This document shows, one piece after another, positions 8,245 to 16,145 of a stretch of 64,000 nucleotides of DNA. The translations under genes were made by a program, and so were the position numbers. The stretch is taken from the NCBI RefSeq assembly GCF_001883705.2, contig NZ_MDEQ02000031.1:1-64000 (forward strand). The letters are read 5' to 3'. Each line of letters begins with the position of its first letter. Position 1 is the first letter of the stretch. The notes beneath the pieces were generated by a model, which saw only the letters and a list, made by a program, of their open reading frames with translations, did not search any database and was not told where the DNA came from. Origin of the DNA: Burkholderia catarinensis. GTDB taxonomy: Bacteria; Pseudomonadota; Gammaproteobacteria; Burkholderiales; Burkholderiaceae.

Positions 8245-9096
8245 TTACCCTTTGGTGGCCCCCATCGTGAGGCCGGCAATGAAGTGCTTTTGCTTGAAGA
8301 AAAAGATCAGGACAGGCGGAAGGGCCGCGACGATCGACCCGGCCGCGACGAGATGCCATTGAGCGACCCAGATGCCGCTCAGCGTCTTCAGCCCTGCCGT
8401 GACCGGCATCGCGTGATCGCCCTGCACCAGCACCGTTGCCCAGAAGTAGTCGTTCCACACGAAGGTGAAGACCAGTACCGAGATCGCCGCCATTGCCGGC
8501 CGCACGAGCGGCAGCACGACCTTGTAGAAGACCTGGAACTCGGTCGCTCCGTCCATGCGGGCCGCTTCGATCAGCTCGCGCGGCAGCTCGATGATGAAAT
8601 TGCGCATGAAGAACGTGCAGAAGCCGGTATTGAACGCGACATGGAACAGCACAAGGCCCGGCACGGAGTTGTAGAGCCCCAGTTGCAGGCTCATCAGGCG
8701 GACCGGGATCATCAGGATCTGGAACGGCACGAAGTTGCCGGCCAGGAACAGGAAAAAGACCGGCAGGTTCAGCCTGAACCGATAGACGCCGAGCGCGAAG
8801 CCGGCCATGCAGCTGAGGGCCACCGCGCCGATCACCGCGGGCAGCGTGATCAGGCAGGTGTTGACGAGATAGCGCGCCAGCGGCGTATCCGTGAACACGG
8901 CGCGATAGTTTTCCACGACGCGCCACTCGCTCGGCCACCCCCAGTAGTTGCCGGCGAAGATGTCGGCGGACCCGCGAATCGACGTCAGCGCGACGGCCAG
9001 AAGCGGCAGCAGCCAGACGACGAGCGCGACGGCAAGCACGGCGCGGTACAGCCATTGCGCGGAACGGCTGGCCTGTTCGATCGGTGTGGGAAACAT
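8245..9096 (-). CDS. ABC sugar transporter permease (MalG/CUT1 type)
   Basis: A 283-residue inner-membrane permease with about six TM helices. The permease EAA loop appears as EAARMDGATEFQVFYKVVLPL, partly quoted here: EAARMDGAT and VVLPLVRPAM. This docks to the ATPase encoded upstream in the operon. An N-terminal TM segment (AVLAVALVVWLLPLL) and large TM cluster are typical of the MalG half of CUT1 oligosaccharide importers. The start at 9096 abuts the stop of the partner permease at 9097, indicating translational coupling. The alpha-galactosidase gene follows after 5 bp. Confidence 0.88.
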   Translation of the reverse strand: MFPTPIEQASRSAQWLYRAVLAVALVVWLLPLLAVALTSIRGSADIFAGNYWGWPSEWRVVENYRAVFTDTPLARYLVNTCLITLPAVIGAVALSCMAGFALGVYRFRLNLPVFFLFLAGNFVPFQILMIPVRLMSLQLGLYNSVPGLVLFHVAFNTGFCTFFMRNFIIELPRELIEAARMDGATEFQVFYKVVLPLVRPAMAAISVLVFTFVWNDYFWATVLVQGDHAMPVTAGLKTLSGIWVAQWHLVAAGSIVAALPPVLIFFFKQKHFIAGLTMGATKG

Positions 9097-10020
9097 TCAG
9101 GCGAGCTCCTTTTCCTGCGTGTAGACGCGAACGATGACGAAGCCGATGTAGACGAGCATCAGCAGAAACAGGATCGTCGCGATCGCCGAGCCGTAGCCGA
9201 CGCGATAGCCGTAGTCGCCGAGCGCCTGTTCGTACATGTAATAGGCGAGCACCCTCGACGATCCGTACGGGCCGCCCTGGGTCATGATCGACACCATGTC
9301 GAAGCTGCGCAGCGCGCCGACGACCGTCACGACGATCGCGACGAAGGTCGCGGGCCGTAACTGGGGCAGAACGACGCGACGCAGCATCGACCAGCCGTGC
9401 GCGCCTTCGAGGCGGGCCGCCTCGATCAGGTCGGCCCGCACGTTCGACAGGCCCGTCAGATAGAGAATCATGCAGTACGAGATCTGCGGATAGAGCCCCG
9501 CGGCAACGATGCCGTACGTGACGTAGCGCTCGTCGGACAGCACGGCCACGGGCGGGATGCCGAACCAGTGGAGCACGTGGAACAGCATGCCGTTGGACGG
9601 ATCGTAGAACCAGCCGAACACGAGTCCGATCACGGCCTGCGAGATCACGAACGGAAAGAAGAACATCGACTTGACGGCCCGCATCCCGAACACGTTCTGA
9701 TTGAGGAACAGCGCGAAGAACAGGCCGGCAGGAACGGCCAGCAGAAAGCCGACCAGCCAGATGACGTTGTTCCTGAACGCCGTCCAGAAATCGGGATCCA
9801 GAAGGAGTTCGAAGTAGTTGCCCAGGCCGACGAAGCGGGGCGTGCTCAAGCCGTCCCACGCATAGAAGCCGAAGCCGATCGAGCGGACGATCGGAACGAC
9901 GACGTAGACGGCGAACAACACGAGTGCGGGCGCGAGAAACAGCCAGGGCGCGATCGCGCGCTGGTGACGCTCCCAGAACGTGACGCGCGGGGCGCCGACG
10001 GATGTGGCAGTGGATTGCAC
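9097..10020 (-). CDS. ABC sugar transporter permease (MalF/CUT1 type)
   Basis: A 307-residue inner-membrane permease with an initial TM at WLFLAPALVLFAVYVVV and the EAA loop EAARLEGAHGWSMLRRVVLPQ (EAARLEGAHGW quoted part). It is the MalF half of the importer and pairs with the downstream permease. The GTG at 10020 is preferred because GGAGG lies 4 nt upstream on the minus strand. A GTG at 10068 would add 16 residues but has no ribosome binding site and sits against the stop of the binding-protein gene. The C-terminus is cytoplasmic and charged. Confidence 0.86.
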   Translation of the reverse strand: MQSTATSVGAPRVTFWERHQRAIAPWLFLAPALVLFAVYVVVPIVRSIGFGFYAWDGLSTPRFVGLGNYFELLLDPDFWTAFRNNVIWLVGFLLAVPAGLFFALFLNQNVFGMRAVKSMFFFPFVISQAVIGLVFGWFYDPSNGMLFHVLHWFGIPPVAVLSDERYVTYGIVAAGLYPQISYCMILYLTGLSNVRADLIEAARLEGAHGWSMLRRVVLPQLRPATFVAIVVTVVGALRSFDMVSIMTQGGPYGSSRVLAYYMYEQALGDYGYRVGYGSAIATILFLLMLVYIGFVIVRVYTQEKELA

Positions 10021-10078
10021 GAAGCCTCCGGTGGCGGACGAACGCGGCACCGCATCCGTCCGGGGCACGATTCGATCG

Positions 10079-11317
10079 TTATTTGTAGACGCGCTGGCGA
10101 ACCTGCTCCAGCCGGTCGAGCACTTCGCCGCGCGTGTCGGGTTTCAGCATGTATCGCTCGAATCCGTCCATCGCGGCCTGGGTCAGCTCGGGCGCGGCAT
10201 CCCGGTCGAAGAACTGCGAAAGCCCCTGCGCCTTCGCGAGCAGCGCCGCGCCTGCCTTCAGATACGGATCGCCCGGCGGCGGCGCATCCTGGTTGACGGG
10301 GAGTTCCTCGGTGCGCTCGCCGAACCGGGCCTGCACGTCGGCGCGCGCCATGTAGGCGAGGAAGCGGCGCGCGTCGGCCTTGTTCCGCGCGTTGGCGGGG
10401 ATGTGGATCGACTCGATCGGCGCCTCCTCCGCGCGGGGCACCGCGGGATCGATCGTCGGGAACGGCATGAAGCCCAGCTTGTCCGGGCCGAGGCCGGCCT
10501 GCTTCATCGGCGCCACCACGAAGTTGCCCATCAGGTACATCGCACCCTTTCCTTGCGCGAGCGACGCGGCCGCCTCCTGCCACGTGTACGACGCGTGATT
10601 GGCAAGGAAATAACCCGGCTTCGTCAATTGATCCCAGCGATCGAACACGGCCTTGACGCGCGGGTCCGTCATCGGCACCTTGCCGCTCGTCAGCGCCATG
10701 TGGAACGGAAAGCCGTTCACGCGCTGGTCGAGGTAATCGAACCACGCCAGATTCGTCCACGGTTCCTTCGTGCCGATGACGAACGGCGTGATGCCGTTCG
10801 CCTTGAGCTTCGCGCACGCGTCGAGCGATTCTTGCCACGTCTTCGGCGGCTCGATGCCGAACTTCGCGAAGATGTCCTTCCGGTAATAGATGCCCCACTG
10901 GTAATACGTGTACGGGATGCCCCACTTCTTTCCATCCAGCGTCATCGCCGCCGCCGCCGACTTGAGCTTGACGTCGAGATTCCCCTTCGCCCACAGATCG
11001 GATACGTCCTCGAAGAGCTTCGCGCGCACGAACGGCTCCATCTTGTGCCCCGGATACCAGTTCACGACATCGGGCGCGTCGGCGGTCAGAAAATTCCGGA
11101 TCGCTGTCTTGTACGCATCGTGGTCGAAGCGGTTGACCTTGACCTCGACGTCGGGATTTTCCGCCTTGAAGCCGTCCACCGCGGCGTCGAACGCGGCCTT
11201 CACCGCGACATCGGACGTATCGGTGTTGATGACGAGGGTAGCGGCGCCGGCATTCAATGCGGCCGTGGTCGCCAATGTGCACAACACGGTCTTCAACACG
11301 TTCGTTCGCGTATTCAT
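10079..11317 (-). CDS. ABC sugar-binding protein (solute-binding family 1)
   Basis: A 412-residue periplasmic binding protein. The start is the ATG at 11317 (MNTRTNVLKTVL) with GGAGGAG just upstream. A signal peptide of about 26 residues follows, ending near ALNAGA-ATL, and then a mature protein with the CUT1-type opening ATLVINTDTSDVAVKAAFD. KWGIPYTYYQWGIYYRKDIF and GKGAMYLMGNF are characteristic of oligosaccharide binding proteins. It captures the sugar for the two permeases downstream and lies 68 bp after the ATPase gene. Confidence 0.88.
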   Translation of the reverse strand: MNTRTNVLKTVLCTLATTAALNAGAATLVINTDTSDVAVKAAFDAAVDGFKAENPDVEVKVNRFDHDAYKTAIRNFLTADAPDVVNWYPGHKMEPFVRAKLFEDVSDLWAKGNLDVKLKSAAAAMTLDGKKWGIPYTYYQWGIYYRKDIFAKFGIEPPKTWQESLDACAKLKANGITPFVIGTKEPWTNLAWFDYLDQRVNGFPFHMALTSGKVPMTDPRVKAVFDRWDQLTKPGYFLANHASYTWQEAAASLAQGKGAMYLMGNFVVAPMKQAGLGPDKLGFMPFPTIDPAVPRAEEAPIESIHIPANARNKADARRFLAYMARADVQARFGERTEELPVNQDAPPPGDPYLKAGAALLAKAQGLSQFFDRDAAPELTQAAMDGFERYMLKPDTRGEVLDRLEQVRQRVYK

Positions 11318-11385
11318 GGGGATCTCCTCCTTGTGGTTCGCGGCGGCGTCGCGCCGCTTGTATCGTTGCGTTGATTGCGTCCGGG

Positions 11386-12537
11386 TCACGCGTACGAGGC
11401 CAACAGCGGCGCTTCCTCGTCGATGCAGCGCCGCAGTGCCTGCCCGCTGCCGTCGAACGCATGCAGCTTGTCGGGCGGCATGAACAGTGAAAGACGGTGG
11501 CCCGCACCGACGTTCGTCGTGCCGGGCAGCCTGGCGATCCACTGCTGCCCCGCGTCGTCGCCGCGCAGGTAGACGTAGGTCGCTTCGCCGAGCCGCTCCT
11601 GCCAGGTCGCCTCGCGCACGAGATGCTGCCTCTCGCTGCCGAGCGCGAAATCCTCCGGGCGAATGCCGAGCGTGAGCGGTTCGCCCGGGCGCAATCGACG
11701 GGCATCGACGCAGGCCGACAGCATTTCGCCGCTCGCGATACGCACCCGCGCCTGCCGCTCCCCGGCGTCGACCAGCACCGCGTCGATGAAATTCATCTTC
11801 GGCGAACCGATGAACCCGGCAACGAAGCGATTGCGCGGATGGTGATAGAGCTCGAGCGGCGATCCGGCCTGCGCGAGACTGCCGTGCTGACCCGTCGCCT
11901 CGCCCGAATTGAGCAGCACGACACGGTCGGCGAGCGTCATCGCTTCCACCTGGTCGTGCGTCACGTAGATCGTCGATACGCGGCCGATCTCGCGGTGAAT
12001 GCGCGCGATCTCGTGGCGCGTCTGCACGCGCAACGCTGCATCGAGATTGGACAGCGGTTCGTCGAACAGGAAGACGCCCGGTTCGCGCACGATCGCCCGT
12101 CCGATCGCGACACGCTGCCGCTGCCCACCCGACAGAGCCCGCGGCTTGCGATCGAGCAGGTGTTCGATCTGCAGCGCGCGCGCCGCACCGAGCACCTTGT
12201 CGCGAATCGTCGCCTTGTCGACGCGCGACAGCGTCAGTCCGAACGACAGGTTTTCATAGACGGTCATGTGAGGAAACAGTGCATAGCTCTGGAAGACCAT
12301 CGACACGCCGCGCCGCGCGGGCGGCACCTCGTTGATCCGCCTGTTGCCGATGAAGATTTCCCCGTCCGTGATGTCCTCGAGCCCGGCGATCATGCGCAGC
12401 AACGTCGATTTCCCGCAGCCCGATGCACCCAGGAACACGCAGAACTCCCCTTCCGCGATGTCGAGATCGACATCCCGCACGATCGGCAGACCGCTGCCGT
12501 ACGCCTTCGACACGCCTCTCAGTACTACGCTTGCCAT
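11386..12537 (-). CDS. ABC transporter ATPase (MalK/UgpC-type)
   Basis: A 383-residue cytoplasmic ATPase that powers the CUT1 importer encoded downstream. The Walker A is GASGCGKST, the signature is LSGGQRQRV, the Walker B is VFLFDEPLSNLD and the switch His is in YVTHDQVEAM. A C-terminal TOBE-type regulatory domain follows (GIRPEDFALG). The ATG at 12537 (MASVVLRGV) is preferred over the GTG at 12549 because GGAG lies 6 nt upstream. This sugar-importer ATPase has its own dedicated copy within the operon, 47 bp after the glycosidase-like gene. Confidence 0.9.
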   Translation of the reverse strand: MASVVLRGVSKAYGSGLPIVRDVDLDIAEGEFCVFLGASGCGKSTLLRMIAGLEDITDGEIFIGNRRINEVPPARRGVSMVFQSYALFPHMTVYENLSFGLTLSRVDKATIRDKVLGAARALQIEHLLDRKPRALSGGQRQRVAIGRAIVREPGVFLFDEPLSNLDAALRVQTRHEIARIHREIGRVSTIYVTHDQVEAMTLADRVVLLNSGEATGQHGSLAQAGSPLELYHHPRNRFVAGFIGSPKMNFIDAVLVDAGERQARVRIASGEMLSACVDARRLRPGEPLTLGIRPEDFALGSERQHLVREATWQERLGEATYVYLRGDDAGQQWIARLPGTTNVGAGHRLSLFMPPDKLHAFDGSGQALRRCIDEEAPLLASYA

Positions 12538-12584
12538 GCCAGTCTCCACTTGAATGTCTTCTTGTTCAGGCGCACGCCGCGTGC

Positions 12585-14648
12585 CTATTTCGAAACCTGT
12601 ACGACCGCGGTGCCTTGCGGGGCGACCGTCACGTCGACGTACGTGTAGGTCGCCCCGCCGCCGCCTTCAGGTTGTTCGGTGTTCGCCGCACGCGCCACGC
12701 CGTTGACCGTAACGGTTGGGTAGACGCCCGCGAATCGCGCATGCCATGCATAGGATGTTCCGCCAGCGGGGTTCTCGTTGGTGAGCATGCTGCGCGTGGC
12801 GCCGTCATGTCGCACGGCGACTTTCCCCGCGCCGATCGGAATGTGCGAGACCTGCAGCCACGCCATGCCGGTGGCCGGCAGTTGCGACAGGGTGGTCAGC
12901 TTGCCGGCGGCAGCGTCGGGCTCGACACCGAGCAGCCCGGCGATCGCCTGGCCGACGAGCGTGAACGACACCTCCGGATAGTCTCCGTTGACGAAGTTGT
13001 TGCCGTAACCGCCGTGGACGTCGTTGATGCGGTTGTACACGTATTGCATCCACGCCCACGCGGTGGTGCCGTCGTGAACCGCAAAGAATGCGTCCGGCAG
13101 ATAGGTCGCGGCTTCGAGGTTGGCGGGTGCCTGGCCGAGCGCGGTGGTGTTGAGCCATCCCATGTACCGGTCGCGGCGCGCGCCCGGGTTCATGATCCCT
13201 TTCATCGGCGGGAACCAGCTCATCTCGCCGCCCCAGGCGATCGACTTGACTGCCGACGGATCGTAGGAGCGCACCACGTCGGTCGAATCGGTGGACGAAT
13301 ACACGCTCCATGGCGCGTTGTAATAGGTCTTCAGATCGCCGGCCCGGGTCGCATAAGTGGTCGCCGTCGTCGTATCGCCGGCCGCCGTCGCGAGCTGCTG
13401 CATCGCGACGTACGCGCGGTACTGGCTGGACAGCGCGTCGGCCGCCTCGACCGGATTGCCCGGCGCGCCTTCGTTGTAACTCGCCACGCCAGCCCAGATG
13501 TCGGCGCCGCTTTCCTGCGCGACCTTGACCTGCCGGCCATTGGCCGTGCCGTCGACGAGCGGTCCGTAGTGCGCGTCGACGAACGTACTCGCGGTGTTCC
13601 TGACGAATGCGTAGAACGGCCCGCCCGATGCCGCGTAATCGGCGTCGCCGGTCCAGCGGTAGCCGTCCCCGATGCGCTGCGCAAGCTCGAACGGTGCGGG
13701 GAGCTCCCGCACGAACGACGTATCGCTCGAATAGTCGGTGAGTCCGATGGACCCGTCGAAGTTCAGCGCCCAGACAGGGTAGCCGCCGCGCGCCGCGTTC
13801 GCCGTGGCGGCGAACGCGGCCAGCATCGCCTTGTTCTGCACATCCATCCCCAGCATGTGCGCGCCGACGAACTGATGCGCGAAATCGCGTGAGTAGTAAT
13901 AGGAGCGGAACGGATAGCCGGCCCAGTAGGAGGGCGCATAGGTGGCGACGCCCTGCCCGCTCCGGTGCGATTCGTCCATGTTGGTCACGCCGGTCGTGCA
14001 GGCCATGCGCGTCCACGAATTCGCCTTGACCTTTGCCCAGTCAAACAGCGCGACGACGGTCGGGTTGTCCGACGAGAGTTGCGGATCGTTGGCTGCGGAG
14101 GGGGCGACCTCGATATCGTCGATATTGATCCACGCGCGCCCGCTCGACGACGTGAATGCGATCGTCACGGCCTGATTCGCGGCAACGGCAACATGCGCAA
14201 TGGTGTACTTGATGTAGTTCGAATTCGCGATCGTCGACGGCAGCGTGACAGTTTGAGCGGTCTGGCCGGCCACCTGGACGGAGAAGGTGCCGCCCGCGCC
14301 GCTGGCGGACGTGGCGATCCAGGCCGAGACATCGAAGTTGCCCGCGACAGGAGCCGTCACGGTCTGGGACACGGAGTAGCCGTCGCCACCGTTCAGAAAT
14401 GCCGCTCGACCGCCGCCATGCGGATTGTTCGACGCACATCCGGCACCGGACGTGACCGTCCACGACGTCGGGCAGGCATAGCCCGTCGCCCCCGCTGATT
14501 CGAAACCCGGATCGCCGAACTGCAGGCTCTGGAAGTTGGCCGGGCATGCGGCGTGCGCCAACCCGGCGCCATGAAGAATGGCTGCGCCGAGTATCGCCGC
14601 GTGAAATTTACGCTGGGGGAGCGCACCTTTTCGATTCTCTCGTCTCAT
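12585..14648 (-). CDS. Exported glycosidase-like protein with N-terminal beta-sandwich module
   Basis: 687 residues. A signal peptide (about residues 1-34, ending GLAHA-ACPAN) is followed by a beta-rich module (about 38-185: FGDPGFESAG, NNPHGGGRAAFLN, RAWINIDDIEV) that looks like a carbohydrate-binding jelly roll. A larger domain rich in aromatic motifs follows (YYYSRDFAHQFVGAHMLG, WGGEMSWFPPMKG, YLPDAFFAVHDG), reminiscent of six-hairpin glycosidases. It parallels the lipoprotein at 16146-18017 (YSRDYVHQATGAYYLGFYEQ), so the two are distant paralogs. It probably trims oligosaccharide outside the cytoplasm for the importer. The exact GH family could not be assigned. No strong ribosome binding site precedes the ATG. 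Confidence 0.6.
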   Translation of the reverse strand: MRRENRKGALPQRKFHAAILGAAILHGAGLAHAACPANFQSLQFGDPGFESAGATGYACPTSWTVTSGAGCASNNPHGGGRAAFLNGGDGYSVSQTVTAPVAGNFDVSAWIATSASGAGGTFSVQVAGQTAQTVTLPSTIANSNYIKYTIAHVAVAANQAVTIAFTSSSGRAWINIDDIEVAPSAANDPQLSSDNPTVVALFDWAKVKANSWTRMACTTGVTNMDESHRSGQGVATYAPSYWAGYPFRSYYYSRDFAHQFVGAHMLGMDVQNKAMLAAFAATANAARGGYPVWALNFDGSIGLTDYSSDTSFVRELPAPFELAQRIGDGYRWTGDADYAASGGPFYAFVRNTASTFVDAHYGPLVDGTANGRQVKVAQESGADIWAGVASYNEGAPGNPVEAADALSSQYRAYVAMQQLATAAGDTTTATTYATRAGDLKTYYNAPWSVYSSTDSTDVVRSYDPSAVKSIAWGGEMSWFPPMKGIMNPGARRDRYMGWLNTTALGQAPANLEAATYLPDAFFAVHDGTTAWAWMQYVYNRINDVHGGYGNNFVNGDYPEVSFTLVGQAIAGLLGVEPDAAAGKLTTLSQLPATGMAWLQVSHIPIGAGKVAVRHDGATRSMLTNENPAGGTSYAWHARFAGVYPTVTVNGVARAANTEQPEGGGGATYTYVDVTVAPQGTAVVQVSK

Positions 14649-14749
14649 GATTTTTCTGACCCGGTTTTATATTCGCATTCCTTACTGATTTGCAAAATTC
14701 TCCGAACGCTTGCCGTTTCGAGCTTCCTTTTCCGGTGATTTTTTTCGTC

Positions 14750-14775
14750 GTGCCCGGCGATCGCTTGCCGGGCAC
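14750..14775. other. GC-rich hairpin in the lacI-glycosidase gap
   Basis: GTGCCCGGC (14750-14758) pairs with GCCGGGCAC (14767-14775) around an 8-nt loop. On the minus strand the stem is followed by a run of A rather than T, so it is not a standard intrinsic terminator for the regulator gene. It could stabilise or process the transcript. Confidence 0.35.
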
Positions 14776-14821
14776 ATCGGCGACGTAGTAGTGCGGTTTC
14801 TGTCGCGCGGCGTACGTGCTG

Positions 14822-15865
14822 CTACGTCTTCCGGTTCGCGCCGCAGGATTGCCGGACGATCAGTGGCGCGATATCGCGGGTATACAGCCCGTCCGGTGAA
14901 TCTCCCGAGATGATCCCGACCAGTGTGGCCGCCGCGTCGCGCCCCTCCTGGAACGGCTCGGTGCGAACTGTCGTCAGCGGGGGCGTCGAGAATGCTGCCA
15001 GCGGAATGTCGTCGTAGCCGACGATCGCGATGTCCTCCGGAATGCGCAGCCCGGCTTCGCGAATCGCTGCCATTGCGCCGAATGCGATCGTGTCGTTTCC
15101 GGCGAACAGGGCTGTCATGCGCGGCGAACCGGCGAGCATGGCGCGCATCGCGTCATAGCCGCTCTGCGAACTGTAGTCGGCAAAGGCGATCCATTCGGGA
15201 CGCACGTCCACGTGATGCATCGCCATCGCCTGCCGGAAACCGTCCAGACGATCGCGGACGACCTGATAGTCCTCCGACGCAAAACCGACATGCGCGATCC
15301 GCTCGTGACCGAGCCCCAGCAGGTGCTCCGTTGCCTGCCGGGCGGCTGCGCGGTTGTCGACGCCGATTGCACACACGGTACGCTGCTCGGCCAGGTTCGA
15401 ACCGAAGACGACGAGCGGAAACCCTTTCTCGGCCAGCACATGCAGGTGCCCTTCGTCAAGCCGTCGCGGATTCAGGACGGCCAGGCCGTCGATGCGCCCG
15501 CTGTCCACGAGATCGAGGAAGGCGCCGGGGCGGTCGGTCTCCTGCACGGGTTCGAGCATGACCTTGTAGCCGTGCGCATGGCACGCGACACTGAGGCCGG
15601 CGAGAAAGCGCGGGAGATAGGCGTCGACATCGACATGCACGTGATCGCCATGCGGCATCAGAAGCGCGATCGTTTTCGTGGAGCCACTGGCCAGCGATCG
15701 GGCCATCGCATTCGGCACATAGCCGAGTTGCCTCGCAGCCGTCATCACGCGCTCGCGCGTTTCCTCGCTGATCCCCATGCCTGTTACGCCATTCAGCACG
15801 AACGACACCGTCGTGCGGGACACGCCAGCAAGCTCGGCGACCTGGGTACTGGTTACGCGACTCAC
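14822..15865 (-). CDS. LacI-family transcriptional regulator of the sugar regulon
   Basis: A 347-residue repressor-type regulator. The helix-turn-helix is TQVAELAGVSRTTVSFVLNG near the N-terminus, with the hinge helix PNAMARSLASG. The periplasmic-binding-like effector domain includes LFAGNDTIAFGAM and IAIVGYDDIPLA. The GTG at 15865 (VVSRVTSTQ) has AGGAG 9 nt upstream and gives the normal family length; the longer frame from an ATG at 15997 adds 44 residues without family character. It lies between the two exported glycosidase-like genes. Three 14-bp dyads of the type this family binds (15998, 18207, 18316) suggest autoregulation and control of the whole set. The effector is probably an alpha-galactoside. 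Confidence 0.88.
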   Translation of the reverse strand: MSRVTSTQVAELAGVSRTTVSFVLNGVTGMGISEETRERVMTAARQLGYVPNAMARSLASGSTKTIALLMPHGDHVHVDVDAYLPRFLAGLSVACHAHGYKVMLEPVQETDRPGAFLDLVDSGRIDGLAVLNPRRLDEGHLHVLAEKGFPLVVFGSNLAEQRTVCAIGVDNRAAARQATEHLLGLGHERIAHVGFASEDYQVVRDRLDGFRQAMAMHHVDVRPEWIAFADYSSQSGYDAMRAMLAGSPRMTALFAGNDTIAFGAMAAIREAGLRIPEDIAIVGYDDIPLAAFSTPPLTTVRTEPFQEGRDAAATLVGIISGDSPDGLYTRDIAPLIVRQSCGANRKT

Positions 15866-15997
15866 GACGCCATACTCCTGATTCGATTTAGCTACAGGTT
15901 GGAAGGCTGGCGAAGGCAATCCCCGCCCCGGATCTATCGTCGACCCGAATATACCCGAGGCTGCCGGCGCAATCGTCACATCTCGCCTGACAACCAT

Positions 15998-16011
15998 CTA
16001 ACGCGGTTTAG
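15998..16011. promoter_or_regulatory. Candidate LacI-family operator upstream of the regulator gene
   Basis: CTAACGCGGTTTAG is an imperfect 14-bp dyad centred on CG, the usual symmetry of LacI-family operators. It lies about 130 bp upstream of the regulator start and matches the dyads at 18207 and 18316 in length and in its CTAA/TTAG ends. Confidence 0.6.
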
Positions 16012-16145
16012 TATAGGGGCGGCAGGCAACAGGTCAAGGAAACGAAATTGAGTGAATACCCTTAGCCCGGCGCATGGCTGCCGCGCCGGTCAGCCGGCGC
16101 GGCGTGCGCATGCGCCATGCATCCGCACGCTCTCCGGATCGCCGC

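Noticed and set aside
8240..9859. Upstream extension of the alpha-galactosidase frame to a 1257-residue protein
   Set aside because: The extra 540 residues are Arg/Gly/Ala-rich and lie in another frame of the two permease genes; the true GH36 start with normal family length is at 8239.
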